A stretch of 64,000 bases of DNA from Actinokineospora inagensis DSM 44258 (GTDB lineage Bacteria; Actinomycetota; Actinomycetes; Mycobacteriales; Pseudonocardiaceae): positions 19,755 to 83,754 of the forward strand of contig NZ_KI519516.1 in assembly GCF_000482865.1 (NCBI RefSeq), read 5' to 3'. Positions 50,816-58,878 of this stretch are shown piece by piece. Each line of letters opens with the position of its first letter. Position 1 is the first letter of the stretch. The notes beneath the pieces were generated by a model. That model had not been told where the DNA came from, made no database searches, and worked only from the letters and a program-made list of their open reading frames with translations. A program made the translations under genes and the position numbers.

Positions 50816-53377
50816 ATGTCCGACCACTTGCAACAGCCCATGCCAGCCGGGAAGGTGCGGGTCCCCAGCACCAGCGCGACCGGACCGTGGCGGGACCGCC
50901 AGATCGCCACCCTGGAGCGGGGGGTGCTGGCCGGGGGCACACCGCCGCCGGTGACCGTGGTGCACGGCCCCGCCGGGTCGGGCAAGACGGCGGCGCTGGC
51001 CGCGTGGGCGGGGGCGACCGCCGCGCCGGTGCGGTGGGCGACCGTCGACCAGCACGACAACGACCCGGACCGGCTGGTGGCGACCCTGCACGCCGCTCTC
51101 GGCGTCGCGGCGCCACGTCCCGAAGCGGACCCGGCCGCCGAACTGGTCCGCACCGTGGAAGCGTTGCCGCACCGCACGTGCCTGGTCCTCGACGACACGC
51201 ACGAGCTGCGTGACCCGGCCGTGCTGCACGTGTTGGGCACGCTGATCCGGCACACCCCGGACAACCTGCGGCTGGTGCTCGCCGGGCGCACTCCCCCGGT
51301 CCACCTGTCCCGGTTGATCCTGGAGGGCAGGCTGCACGAGGTCGACGGCTCGGACCTGGCGCTCACCACGTCGGAGGCGCGGACGCTGCTCGACGACTTG
51401 GGCGCCGAGCACGTCGAACCGCTGCTGGAGCGCACCCAGGGCTGGATCGCGGGCACCCGGCTCGCCGCGCAGTGGTTGGCCGGGCAGCCCGCGGATTCCC
51501 GTGACCTGTCCGGGTTCCCGGCGGAGGACCCGCTGGCCACCGACTACATCGCCGAGGAGGTGCTCGGCGCGCACCCGCCGCACACCCGCCAGTTCCTGTT
51601 GTCCACCAGCGTGTGCGACCGGGTCAGCATCGACCTGGCGACGGCGTTGTCCGGCCTGCGGCACGCCGGGACGGTGCTGCACGGTTTGGTGCGCGCCAAC
51701 TCCATGGTCGTCCGGTGCGACGACGGGCCCGGCGAGTGGTACCGCTACCACCCGCTGCTGCGCGACCACCTGCGCGCCGAGCTGGCCAGGACCAGGCCGG
51801 GCGCGCCACAACGGCTGCACCGGGCGGCCGCGCGCTGGTTCCGCGACGAAGGTGACCTGGCGACCGCGTTGGAGCACGCGGAATCGGCGCAGGACGAGGA
51901 GTTGATCGCCGAACTGGTCGAGGTCTACGGGGTTCGGGCGGTCACCCGCGGCCAAGGGCACCGGTTGAGCGCCGCGGTGGCGACGCTGCCGGAGACCCGG
52001 TTGTCCAGTCCGTTGTTCGCCGTTACCGCCGCTCTTGCCGCGTTGGAGCTACCGGATGTCGCCGCCGCGGAAGGGTTCCTCGCGCGGGTGGACGACAAGG
52101 ACAGAGGACCCTGGCCTGATCGCGTCCGGTCGTTGTACGAGACTGTCCTACTGCGGCGAGCCCAATTGGGCGCGGTAGCCGTTCCGCCGCAAGGTAGAGC
52201 GATCCCGACCGGTGACGCGTATGTGGACGTCTTGGCACGTCAGGCCCGCGGGACCGCGGCGTTGTGGTCAGGTGACCTGGAGACGGCGGAATCCGAACTG
52301 AGCCGGGTCGTACAGACGTGCCTACGGGAAGGGCTGCCGTGGCTGGCCATGCGCACGAAGGCGCATTTCGCCGTCTCAGCCGCGTTGCGATCGGACCTAC
52401 CGGAGATGGAACGGCGCGCGCGACGAGCACTACACCTGGCTACCGCCCACGGTTGGGAGCGGACGTGGCCGTGCTCGATCGTCTACGTGCTGCTCAGCGC
52501 TTACGCCTATCAGCAAGGTAAAACCGAGGAGGCCAAGAAGTTCATCAACCTCGCAACGGAGACGGCGCCCTCTCACCAAGAACCGACTGTCACCCTGGCT
52601 TCGCACTGCCTGGCCGCCTTTGTGGAGTTCGACGACGCGGCCGACCCGCACGCCGTAGTGCGAACGGCGGTGCAACAGTGGCATCGCATTGGCGGACGCC
52701 GACTCTGCCCGCAGTTGGTGGCGTTGCTGCTACCGACGTTGGTACGGCTAACGCTGCGGGTGGGTGAACCCGGCCGCGCGGTCGAGTTGGTCGACAGCGC
52801 CCAGACCGCGATCGATGGCCACGCCGAGTCCGCGCTGCTCCAAGCCCTCCTGCACGCACACCACGGCCGGGTCAGCCACGCTCGCAAACTCCTCGCCCCC
52901 GTGCTGGTCGGGAAGGTGCCCGCGCTGACGCCCACCACCCGGATCGACGCGTGGCTGCTGGAGGCCACCCTGGTCGACCGGTCCGAGAACCCGAACCGGG
53001 CGCACGAGGCCGTCGCGCAGGCCCTGCACGCCGCCGAGCCGATCCACGCGGTGCGCCCGTTCCTCACCACTCGCCGGTCCGTGCGCGACATCCTCGCCGA
53101 GGGCGCGGGCCGGTTCGGCCGGTTGGACCGGTTCGCCGTGCGCACCCTCTCCGTGCTGCCCGTCGACACCGCCACCGCGACCGCCGACCCGCTGACCGGC
53201 CGCGAGCTCGAACTGCTGCTGGAACTGCCGTCGATGCGCACGGTCGACGAGATCGCCGAGTCGATGTTCGTCTCGGCGAACACGGTCAAAACGCACCTGC
53301 GTGGCATCTACCGCAAGCTCGGCGTCCGGCAGCGCCGCGACGCCGTGGTCGCCGCCCGTCGCCAGGGCCTGCTCTGA
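50816..53377 (+). CDS. LAL-type LuxR-family regulator
   Basis: This 853-residue protein has an N-terminal STAND/NB-ARC-like ATPase, with Walker A GPAGSGKT at 51-58 and Walker-B-like CLVLDDTHEL near residue 122. A long TPR-type helical region (about 350-770) follows, then a C-terminal LuxR HTH (791-853) with LTGRELELLLEL and VSANTVKTHLRGIYRKLGV. This is the MalT/LAL plan, in which effector binding drives ATP-dependent activation. It has its own promoter region after the terminator at 50514. The target genes are unknown. The small ORF pair just downstream may be co-transcribed. Confidence 0.92.
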   Translation: MSDHLQQPMPAGKVRVPSTSATGPWRDRQIATLERGVLAGGTPPPVTVVHGPAGSGKTAALAAWAGATAAPVRWATVDQHDNDPDRLVATLHAALGVAAPRPEADPAAELVRTVEALPHRTCLVLDDTHELRDPAVLHVLGTLIRHTPDNLRLVLAGRTPPVHLSRLILEGRLHEVDGSDLALTTSEARTLLDDLGAEHVEPLLERTQGWIAGTRLAAQWLAGQPADSRDLSGFPAEDPLATDYIAEEVLGAHPPHTRQFLLSTSVCDRVSIDLATALSGLRHAGTVLHGLVRANSMVVRCDDGPGEWYRYHPLLRDHLRAELARTRPGAPQRLHRAAARWFRDEGDLATALEHAESAQDEELIAELVEVYGVRAVTRGQGHRLSAAVATLPETRLSSPLFAVTAALAALELPDVAAAEGFLARVDDKDRGPWPDRVRSLYETVLLRRAQLGAVAVPPQGRAIPTGDAYVDVLARQARGTAALWSGDLETAESELSRVVQTCLREGLPWLAMRTKAHFAVSAALRSDLPEMERRARRALHLATAHGWERTWPCSIVYVLLSAYAYQQGKTEEAKKFINLATETAPSHQEPTVTLASHCLAAFVEFDDAADPHAVVRTAVQQWHRIGGRRLCPQLVALLLPTLVRLTLRVGEPGRAVELVDSAQTAIDGHAESALLQALLHAHHGRVSHARKLLAPVLVGKVPALTPTTRIDAWLLEATLVDRSENPNRAHEAVAQALHAAEPIHAVRPFLTTRRSVRDILAEGAGRFGRLDRFAVRTLSVLPVDTATATADPLTGRELELLLELPSMRTVDEIAESMFVSANTVKTHLRGIYRKLGVRQRRDAVVAARRQGLL

Positions 53378-53392
53378 AACCGGAGGTCGGTC

Positions 53393-53598
53393 ATGCGCTC
53401 CCAGTGGACGGCCCGCCGGTGAACCGCCGGTCCCGGGCGAAGACGCTGATGACGGTGTTGTTCGTGCTCGTGCTGCTGGCCGCGCACAAGCGGTCGGCGC
53501 AACCGCAGGACCCGCCTGACCCGGTGGTGACCGCCGTGCTGACGGTGTTCGAGATCCCGGGCCTGTGGGACCTGGGCGGGCGGCTGCTGTCCCGCTGA
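53393..53598 (+). CDS. Small hydrophobic protein behind a 9-codon leader ORF
   Basis: GGAGG precedes ATG 53393, which opens a 9-codon frame (MRSQWTARR). Its TGA overlaps GTG 53419 in GTGA. The second frame encodes 59 residues: a basic start (VNRRSRAKTLM), a hydrophobic helix (TVLFVLVLLAA) and a tail with two short amphipathic segments ending in GRLLSR. Translation of the main frame would be coupled to the leader. It lies 16 bases after the LuxR/LAL stop. No family was recognised. The 257 bases from here to the MarR gene hold its promoter. Confidence 0.4.
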
Positions 53599-53819
53599 GC
53601 ACCCCCGGCCCCATTCGCGGCCACGCCGTCCATCCTGGTCCCGCTGGACGGCGGCGCCGCGACCGGGCCGCCCCTGGCGAAGATCAACAGAGCTGAGCAG
53701 CCCCCGTTTTCCAGCCTAGGAGGGAGGACCGACGGTGCAGGCCTGACGCGGGACAGGCTGTCACCCGGTCCGCTCCAGGCGGAGCAGGCGACCGATCGGA
53801 GGGCGGGGGTCACATCAGC

Positions 53820-53849
53820 TTGATAAATCAGATTTAATAAGCCTACTGT
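53820..53849 (+). promoter_or_regulatory. Leaderless promoter of the MarR operon with internal palindrome
   Basis: TTGATA (53820-53825), an 18-base spacer and TACTGT (53844-53849) form a near-consensus promoter. Transcription would begin at or within a base or two of ATG 53856, so the MarR mRNA should be leaderless. AAATC-A-GATTT (53825-53835), a perfect inverted repeat, lies between the two hexamers, where a MarR dimer would block RNA polymerase. The stretch is strikingly AT-rich for this chromosome. Confidence 0.75.
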
Positions 53850-53855
53850 AACTAC

Positions 53856-54293
53856 ATGGCGGACGACGAGGTGGCCGCGCGGGTGGCGGCGGAGCTGAAA
53901 GTCGCGGTGGGCCGGATCGCGCGGCGGTTGCGGCAGGCGCACGCCGTGGGCGAGTCGACGTTGTCCGAGGTGTCGGTGCTGGCCAGGTTGGACCGGGAAG
54001 GGCCCGCAGCGCCGGGGGTGCTGGCGGACAACGAGCGGGTCCGGCCGCAGGCCATGGCGACGACGCTGGCCGGGTTGGAGCAGCGGGGCCTGGTCACCCG
54101 GGCGCCGGACCCGGCGGACGGGCGGCGGGTCGTGATGACGCTGACCGACGCGGGTCGCGCGGTGGTGCTGGACCGGCGGTCGGCGAGCGTCCAGCGGTTG
54201 GCGCGGGCCATCGAGGCCGGGTTCACCGCCGCCGAGCGGGACCGGCTGGCGGCGGCGCTCCCCCTGCTCGACCGGTTGGCCGACCGGCTGTGA
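53856..54293 (+). CDS. MarR-family regulator
   Basis: This 145-residue protein has the winged helix typical of MarR: STLSEVSVLARLDREGPAAPGVLA, RPQAMATTLAGLEQRGLV and the wing DPADGRRVVMTLTDAGRA. The stop overlaps the exporter start (GTGA), so it is the first gene of a regulator-exporter-hydrolase operon. It probably represses its own promoter through the palindrome at 53825-53835 and responds to a compound moved by the exporter. No effector can be named. Confidence 0.92.
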   Translation: MADDEVAARVAAELKVAVGRIARRLRQAHAVGESTLSEVSVLARLDREGPAAPGVLADNERVRPQAMATTLAGLEQRGLVTRAPDPADGRRVVMTLTDAGRAVVLDRRSASVQRLARAIEAGFTAAERDRLAAALPLLDRLADRL

Positions 54294-55984
54294 CCGCGAC
54301 CGTCGAGGCGACCCCCGAGCGGTACAAGTGGATCGCGCTGTCCAACACGACGCTCGGCGTGCTGATCGCCTCGGTGGACGGGTCGATCGTGATCATCTCG
54401 ATGCCCGCGATCTTCCGCGGCATCGGCCTCGACCCGCTGGCGCCGGGCAACATCGGCTACCTGCTCTGGATGATCCTGGGTTACCTGCTCGTGTCGGCGG
54501 TGCTGGTGGTGGCGCTGGGCCGGTTGGGTGACATGTTCGGCCGGGTCCGGATGTACAACGCCGGGTTCGCGGTGTTCGCGGTCGCGTCGCTGGCGTTGTC
54601 CCTGGATCCGATGACCGGCAGCGGAGGCGCGCTGTGGCTGATCGGTTGGCGGGTGGTGCAGGCGTTCGGCGGCGCGACACTGACCGGCAACTCGGCGGCG
54701 ATCCTGACCGACGCGTTCCCGGCCCGGCAGCGCGGGATGGCGCTGGGCGTCAACCAGATCACCGCGCTGGCGGGCCAGTTCCTCGGGCTGCTCGCGGGCG
54801 GGCTGCTGGCCACGATCGACTGGCGCGCGGTGTTCTGGGTGAGCGTCCCGATCGGCGTGGTCGGCACCATCTGGTCGTACCGCAGCCTGCGCGAGGTCGG
54901 GGAGCGCCGCCCGGCCCGGATCGACTGGGTCGGCACGCTGGCCTTCACCACGGGCACCGGTGTGGTCCTCGCCGCGATCACCTACGGCATCCAGCCCTAC
55001 GGCGGCCACGCGACCGGCTGGACCAACCCGGTCGTCCTCGGCGGCCTCGCCGGTGGTGTGCTGCTGCTGGTCGCCTTCTGCGTCGCCGAGACCCGGGTCG
55101 CGCACCCGATGTTCCGGCTCGGGCTGTTCCGGATCCGCGCGTTCGCCGCGGGCAACCTGGCCGCGCTGCTGACCGCCGTCGCCCGGGGCGGCATGCAGTT
55201 CATGTTGATCATCTGGTTGCAGGGGATCTGGCTGCCGCTGCACGGGTACGACTACGAGCGGACCCCGCTGTGGGCCGGGGTCTACCTGCTCCCGCTGACC
55301 GCCGGGTTCCTGATCGCCGGGCCGGTGTCCGGGTTCCTGTCCGACCGGTTCGGCGCGCGGTTGTTCGCCACCGGTGGACTCACACTGGTCGCGCTGGCGT
55401 TCCTCGGCCTGCTCGCGTTGCCGGTCGACTTCTCCTACCCCGAGTTCGCGCTGCTGTTGTTGCTGTCCGGGATCGGGCAGGGCATGTTCTCGGCGCCGAA
55501 CACGTCCGCGATCATGGGCAGCGTGCCGCCGTCGGAGCGCGGGGTGGCCTCGGGGATGCGGTCGACGTTCCAGAACTCGGGCACGTCGCTGTCGATCGGG
55601 GTGTTCTTCTCGCTGATGGTCGCGGGACTGGCGGGCAGCCTCCCGCGCACGCTGACCGACGGCCTCACCGCCCAGGGCGTCCCCGCGGCCACCGCCGCGC
55701 ACGTCGCCTCGCTGCCGCCGGTCAGCACGCTGTTCGCGGCATTCCTCGGCAACAACCCGATCCAGCACCTGCTCGCGGGCAGCGGCGTCCTGGACACCTT
55801 GCCCGCGCACAACGTCGCCGTGCTGACCGGGACGACCTTCTTCCCCGGGCTGGTGTCCGAACCGGTCCACACCGGACTGATCACCGTGTTCGGCGCGGCC
55901 GCGGTGCTGACGGTCCTGGCCGCCGTGGCGTCCGCGCTGCGCGGCCGCCACCACCCCGAGGCCGCGCCGACCGAGAGGAACTGA
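54290..55984 (+). CDS. DHA2 (EmrB/QacA) family MFS exporter
   Basis: This 564-residue protein has about fourteen predicted transmembrane segments, as in the DHA2 drug:H+ antiporters. Family motifs are ALGRLGDMFGRVRMYNAGF (motif A), WRVVQAFGGATLTGNSAAIL (motif B-like) and GVNQITALAGQFLGLLAGG (motif C-like). A hydrophilic loop near residue 200 separates the bundles. GTG 54290 overlaps the MarR stop. Export of a hydrophobic compound is inferred from family and regulator; the substrate is unknown. Confidence 0.93.
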   Translation: MTATVEATPERYKWIALSNTTLGVLIASVDGSIVIISMPAIFRGIGLDPLAPGNIGYLLWMILGYLLVSAVLVVALGRLGDMFGRVRMYNAGFAVFAVASLALSLDPMTGSGGALWLIGWRVVQAFGGATLTGNSAAILTDAFPARQRGMALGVNQITALAGQFLGLLAGGLLATIDWRAVFWVSVPIGVVGTIWSYRSLREVGERRPARIDWVGTLAFTTGTGVVLAAITYGIQPYGGHATGWTNPVVLGGLAGGVLLLVAFCVAETRVAHPMFRLGLFRIRAFAAGNLAALLTAVARGGMQFMLIIWLQGIWLPLHGYDYERTPLWAGVYLLPLTAGFLIAGPVSGFLSDRFGARLFATGGLTLVALAFLGLLALPVDFSYPEFALLLLLSGIGQGMFSAPNTSAIMGSVPPSERGVASGMRSTFQNSGTSLSIGVFFSLMVAGLAGSLPRTLTDGLTAQGVPAATAAHVASLPPVSTLFAAFLGNNPIQHLLAGSGVLDTLPAHNVAVLTGTTFFPGLVSEPVHTGLITVFGAAAVLTVLAAVASALRGRHHPEAAPTERN

Positions 55985-55991
55985 CCGACTC

Positions 55992-56540
55992 ATGGCCGAC
56001 ACCGCGTTGCTGGTGATGGACGTCCAGAACGCCATCGTCAACCGGTTCTCCACCGACACCGACTACCTGCCCCGGGTGCGCCGCGGCATCGACGCCGCCC
56101 GCGCCGCGGGCCTGCCGGTGTTCTTCGTCCGGGTCGGCTTCCGCCCCGGCTTCCCCGAGGTCAGCCCGAACAACGCCTCGTTCTCGGCGATCCGCGACCG
56201 GGGCGGGTTCAGCGCGGCGGACATCGAGATCCACCCGGCGCTGGGCGCGGGCGCCGACGACGTGATCGTCACCAAGCGCCGCATCAGCGCGTTCACGGGC
56301 AGCGACCTCGGCGTCCTGCTCCGCGCCCACGACATCCGTCACCTGGTGCTCGCGGGCATCTCGACCAGCGGGGTGGTCCTGTCCACCCTCCGCGAAGCCG
56401 CCGACCTCGACTACCGCCTCACCGTCCTGTCCGACGGCTGCCTCGACGCCGACGAGGAAGTCCACCGCGTGCTGCTGACGAAGGTCTTCGCCCGCCAGGC
56501 CGCGGTGACCACCGTCGACGAGTGGGTCGCAGGGCTTTGA
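55992..56540 (+). CDS. Isochorismatase-like hydrolase lacking the catalytic Cys
   Basis: This 182-residue protein has LLVMDVQNAIV (Asp10) and Lys95 in VTKRRISAF, two of the family's catalytic residues. In the third motif, GISTSGVVLSTLREAADLDY, the position of the nucleophilic Cys is Val128. Isochorismatases of the EntB/PhzD type also work without this Cys, so vinyl-ether hydrolysis is possible but amidohydrolase activity is not expected. It is 7 bases behind the exporter and part of the MarR operon, which suggests processing of the exported compound. Confidence 0.88.
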   Translation: MADTALLVMDVQNAIVNRFSTDTDYLPRVRRGIDAARAAGLPVFFVRVGFRPGFPEVSPNNASFSAIRDRGGFSAADIEIHPALGAGADDVIVTKRRISAFTGSDLGVLLRAHDIRHLVLAGISTSGVVLSTLREAADLDYRLTVLSDGCLDADEEVHRVLLTKVFARQAAVTTVDEWVAGL

Positions 56541-56558
56541 GCGGCACCGGCTGCCGGT

Positions 56559-57353
56559 CTAGCGGTTGCGTTCGTTGAGCAGAGCTTCAAGCTGTTGCTC
56601 GGCCCAGAGGTCCTCTGCGACCTCCGACTCGGTGGAGCCGATGCCGATCGCGAGCAGGGTGAGGGCGGTGACGACACCCAAGACCATGGCGAGGGGGCCG
56701 AAGAACGCGTAGGCGTCGAGGCCGGTGGAGAGGGTCGGGGTGGGGTCGAGGCCGCTGACGAGCATCGCGGCCATGCCGGTGTAGTGCATGCCGGTGACGG
56801 CGACACCCATGATCAGCGCGGCGGCGGCGGTCGCTGCGACGCCGCGGACGTTCAGGGTCGCCCAGAGGGCGGCTGTCGCGGCGACCACGGCGATCACGAC
56901 GGACAGGACGACCAGGGTGACGTTGTAGGCGACGTTGGCGCTCATCTGGATGGCGGAAATGCCGAGGTAGTGCATCGACGCGACGCCGAGACCGGTGACC
57001 GTGCCCGCGGCGGCCAGCCGGAGACGGGTGGCTTTGCCCCTGGACACCGCCACAAGCCCGATGGCGACGATCCCGATGGCGACGACGAGGCTGAGGATGG
57101 TGCGGGTCAGGTCGTAGCGGATGACGGCCCCGTCAACGGCGAAACCGAGCATGGCGACGAAGTGCATGACCCAGATACCGGTACCGCCGATGGAGACGGC
57201 GCCGAGAGCGAGCCACGACCTTCGCGACCAGCCGCGCTGTCTCGCACGAGCGCGCTGGGTGCTGAGCAGGCCGAGGGCGCAGCCGAGACATGACACGAGG
57301 TAGGCGAGGACCGGGGTGACGGGTCCTGCTGAGAAGTGCTGCACGTGGTCCAT
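56559..57353 (-). CDS. MHYT-domain membrane sensor
   Basis: This 264-residue protein has seven predicted transmembrane segments and three MHYT-type motifs: MHF at 63, MHYLG at 127 and MHYTG at 189. These are thought to bind copper and sense diatomic gases or redox state. Met and His are kept in all three; the first motif has Phe for Tyr. There is no attached GGDEF, EAL or kinase domain, only a short acidic tail, so it must signal through a partner or act alone. It converges on the isochorismatase-like gene. Confidence 0.9.
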   Translation of the reverse strand: MDHVQHFSAGPVTPVLAYLVSCLGCALGLLSTQRARARQRGWSRRSWLALGAVSIGGTGIWVMHFVAMLGFAVDGAVIRYDLTRTILSLVVAIGIVAIGLVAVSRGKATRLRLAAAGTVTGLGVASMHYLGISAIQMSANVAYNVTLVVLSVVIAVVAATAALWATLNVRGVAATAAAALIMGVAVTGMHYTGMAAMLVSGLDPTPTLSTGLDAYAFFGPLAMVLGVVTALTLLAIGIGSTESEVAEDLWAEQQLEALLNERNR

Positions 57354-57560
57354 GGCCGTCCGATGTCTTGAGGGTTCATCGGATACGACCATGCGGGGTG
57401 GGGGTGGACCAATTCCGGAGCGTGAGAGATGGGTCATAGGTGGTGTCGCTTGTGGACTGGCTGGACCAGCGGTTATGTGGATTTACCCGTTGCGGTGGGT
57501 TGATCTTGTCGCGGAGAGTGATGGGGTGTGGGGCTGTCGTCTTGGTCCGCGAGGGCGGCG

Positions 57561-57599
57561 GGGTCTTGGGGTGGGGTCTTGGGGTGGGGTCTTGGGGTG
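57561..57599 (+). repeat. Three perfect 13-bp tandem repeats
   Basis: GGGTCTTGGGGTG is repeated three times without a mismatch. It is G-rich with four runs of three or more Gs in each two units, so a G-quadruplex is possible on this strand. It lies in the 817-base gap (57354-58170) that contains no recognisable gene. Confidence 0.85.
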
Positions 57600-57621
57600 G
57601 GAGGCAGAGTGGCTGGGACTG

Positions 57622-57755
57622 TCGGTGGGGTTGTCTAGGCTGTGAATTCAGGGGCTCAAGTTCAGGTTGATCATGGTTCTTGAGCGACTGGGCGATCTTG
57701 TCGGTGGGCTTGGTTAGGCTGTGTATTTGGGGGCTTTGTGCTCGGTTGATCTTGG
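57622..57755 (+). repeat. Imperfect 55-bp direct duplication
   Basis: The segments at about 57622-57675 and 57700-57755 share GGTGGG(G/C)TTG, TAGGCTGTG, GGGGCT and GGTTGATC(A/T)TGGT in the same order, with diverged bases between. A shorter relic (GGTGGGTTGATCTTGT) is at 57500. No coding signal is seen. Confidence 0.65.
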
Positions 57756-57765
57756 TGTGAGGGGG

Positions 57766-58012
57766 CACTGGGCCTCGCTGCGCTCGGGGTTCGGCCTGGT
57801 CGCCTGGCGGCGACGCCGGCCATTGGCGCCAGATAAATGCGAAGTGCCCGTTGTGGTGAAGTTGTTTTGTTTGGGGCCCCTAGCGGCAGCCGCAGGTAAG
57901 GCTAAAAGGCGGGGCCACTGGAAAGCGTGGCCTTACCCGCCAGCCGGCTTAGGCCACCGCTCCCCCCAAACAAAACAACTCCACCACAACGGGCAGTTGG
58001 GATCGGCGGGTC
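57766..58012 (+). repeat. Intergenic structured repeat element, copy 3
   Basis: This copy has the same layout as copy 2. The 30-base arms are at 57847-57876 and 57964-57993 with one mismatch, and the GTAAGGC/GCCTTAC hairpin is inside. It lies 3' of the convergent uncharacterised gene at 58171. Conservation of the AT-rich core among three copies contrasts with the divergent flanks. Confidence 0.8.
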
Positions 58013-58165
58013 CCGAGGCGCGCGGTGCCAGTGTGGGGCTTCGTCGATCAGGGGTGGGTTTTTGGGCGCGCGGTGTGGGTGTGGGGTGGGCTGGCGGCCT
58101 TTGTCGATGTGGGGTGGGTTTCGAGGCGCGCGGGGTTGGGGTGGTGCTTCGTTGATGGGGGGACA
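58000..58165. repeat. Degenerate tandem repeats following copy 3
   Basis: Three to four units of 45-60 bases contain GGGTTTCGAGGCGCG(C)GG-like cores, matching those after copy 2. Read on the minus strand they translate into RAP(R/K)NPP(H/L)ID-like repeats, but without start or ribosome site, so they are treated as non-coding. Confidence 0.65.
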
Positions 58166-58170
58166 CTTTT

Positions 58171-58671
58171 CTAGGCGTATTTGGTGGTGAGGTCGGTGAA
58201 GAAGGCGGTGGCCAGGGCCTGGAAGGCGGGTTCTCGGATGGTGATGGGGTCGCCTTCGGTGTAGCCGAGGGTGGAGGTGGTGGGGGTCCACTTCATGCCG
58301 GTCACCGTGAAAACTCCGTCGTTGGTGAGGAGGGAGGTGGCGAGGAAGCGGACTTCGGTGAGGGGGTTGCAGTCTTTCTTCTCCTTTGCCCTGAGGCGGT
58401 GGACGAAGCTCATTTCCAGGGCCAGGAGGAGGTTGTTGAAGAAGACCGGTTCGAACGCGGCCATGGCGTCTGAGTTCGGGGCGGCGGCGTGGACGGCGTG
58501 GTAGGTGGTGATGTGGTTGGCGATTCGGGTGCGGCAGGTGGTGATGTATTCCGGGGTGTAGGCGCTGACGGCGAGCAAGGGGGCTCCGGGGGCAGGGGAG
58601 GGGGCGCGAGGCTGGCGCCCGCGAAAAGGGGCGAGAGCGGGTAGGGGGAGGGAGGCGGTGTGGGTGGCCAC
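58171..58671 (-). CDS. Conserved actinobacterial protein of unknown function
   Basis: This 166-residue protein has a Pro-rich N terminus of doubtful translation, followed by a compact domain. Characteristic blocks are FEPVFFNNLLLALEMSFVHRLR, EKKDCNPLTEVRFLATSLL and GYTEGDPITIREPAFQALATAFF. Similar uncharacterised proteins of about 120-130 residues are common in actinobacteria, so the true start may be nearer AYTPEYITTCR (about 58560). It is mainly helical with no catalytic motif or membrane segment. It stands alone, divergent from the ABC importer. Confidence 0.7.
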   Translation of the reverse strand: MATHTASLPLPALAPFRGRQPRAPSPAPGAPLLAVSAYTPEYITTCRTRIANHITTYHAVHAAAPNSDAMAAFEPVFFNNLLLALEMSFVHRLRAKEKKDCNPLTEVRFLATSLLTNDGVFTVTGMKWTPTTSTLGYTEGDPITIREPAFQALATAFFTDLTTKYA

Positions 58672-58784
58672 CGGGGGGAGAGAGCCGAGCGCCGGGGTGT
58701 CCGGCGGAGGGGCATCAGGTCATGGTGCCATGTGGGGTGGGTGGGGGCGAGGCGCGCGGGGTGAAGGGGGGTGTGGTTTAGACC

Positions 58785-58813
58785 TTGTCAGGGTCTGGGG
58801 TGGCTTCTACTAT
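58785..58813 (+). promoter_or_regulatory. Promoter of the ABC importer operon
   Basis: TTGTCA (58785-58790), a 17-base spacer and TACTAT (58808-58813) match the housekeeping-sigma consensus well. The expected transcription start near 58820 leaves a leader of about 60 bases that contains the palindrome at 58846. Confidence 0.7.
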
Positions 58814-58845
58814 CGGCCGACACGTTGCTCTCCATGAAATAAGGG

Positions 58846-58860
58846 TTGCGCTTGGCGCAA
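58846..58860. promoter_or_regulatory. Perfect palindrome in the importer leader, candidate operator
   Basis: TTGCGC-TTG-GCGCAA is a perfect 6-3-6 inverted repeat about 25 bases downstream of the likely transcription start and 18 bases before the ATG. This is the usual place for a sugar-responsive repressor site. No LacI or GntR gene is nearby, so the regulator would be encoded elsewhere. Confidence 0.65.
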
Positions 58861-58878
58861 TTCGGACGGGGATGAGAG

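Noticed and set aside
57902-58291. A minus-strand frame with RAP(R/K)NPP(H/L)ID-like repeats
   Set aside because: It arises from the degenerate intergenic tandem repeats. There is no start site and the units vary in length.
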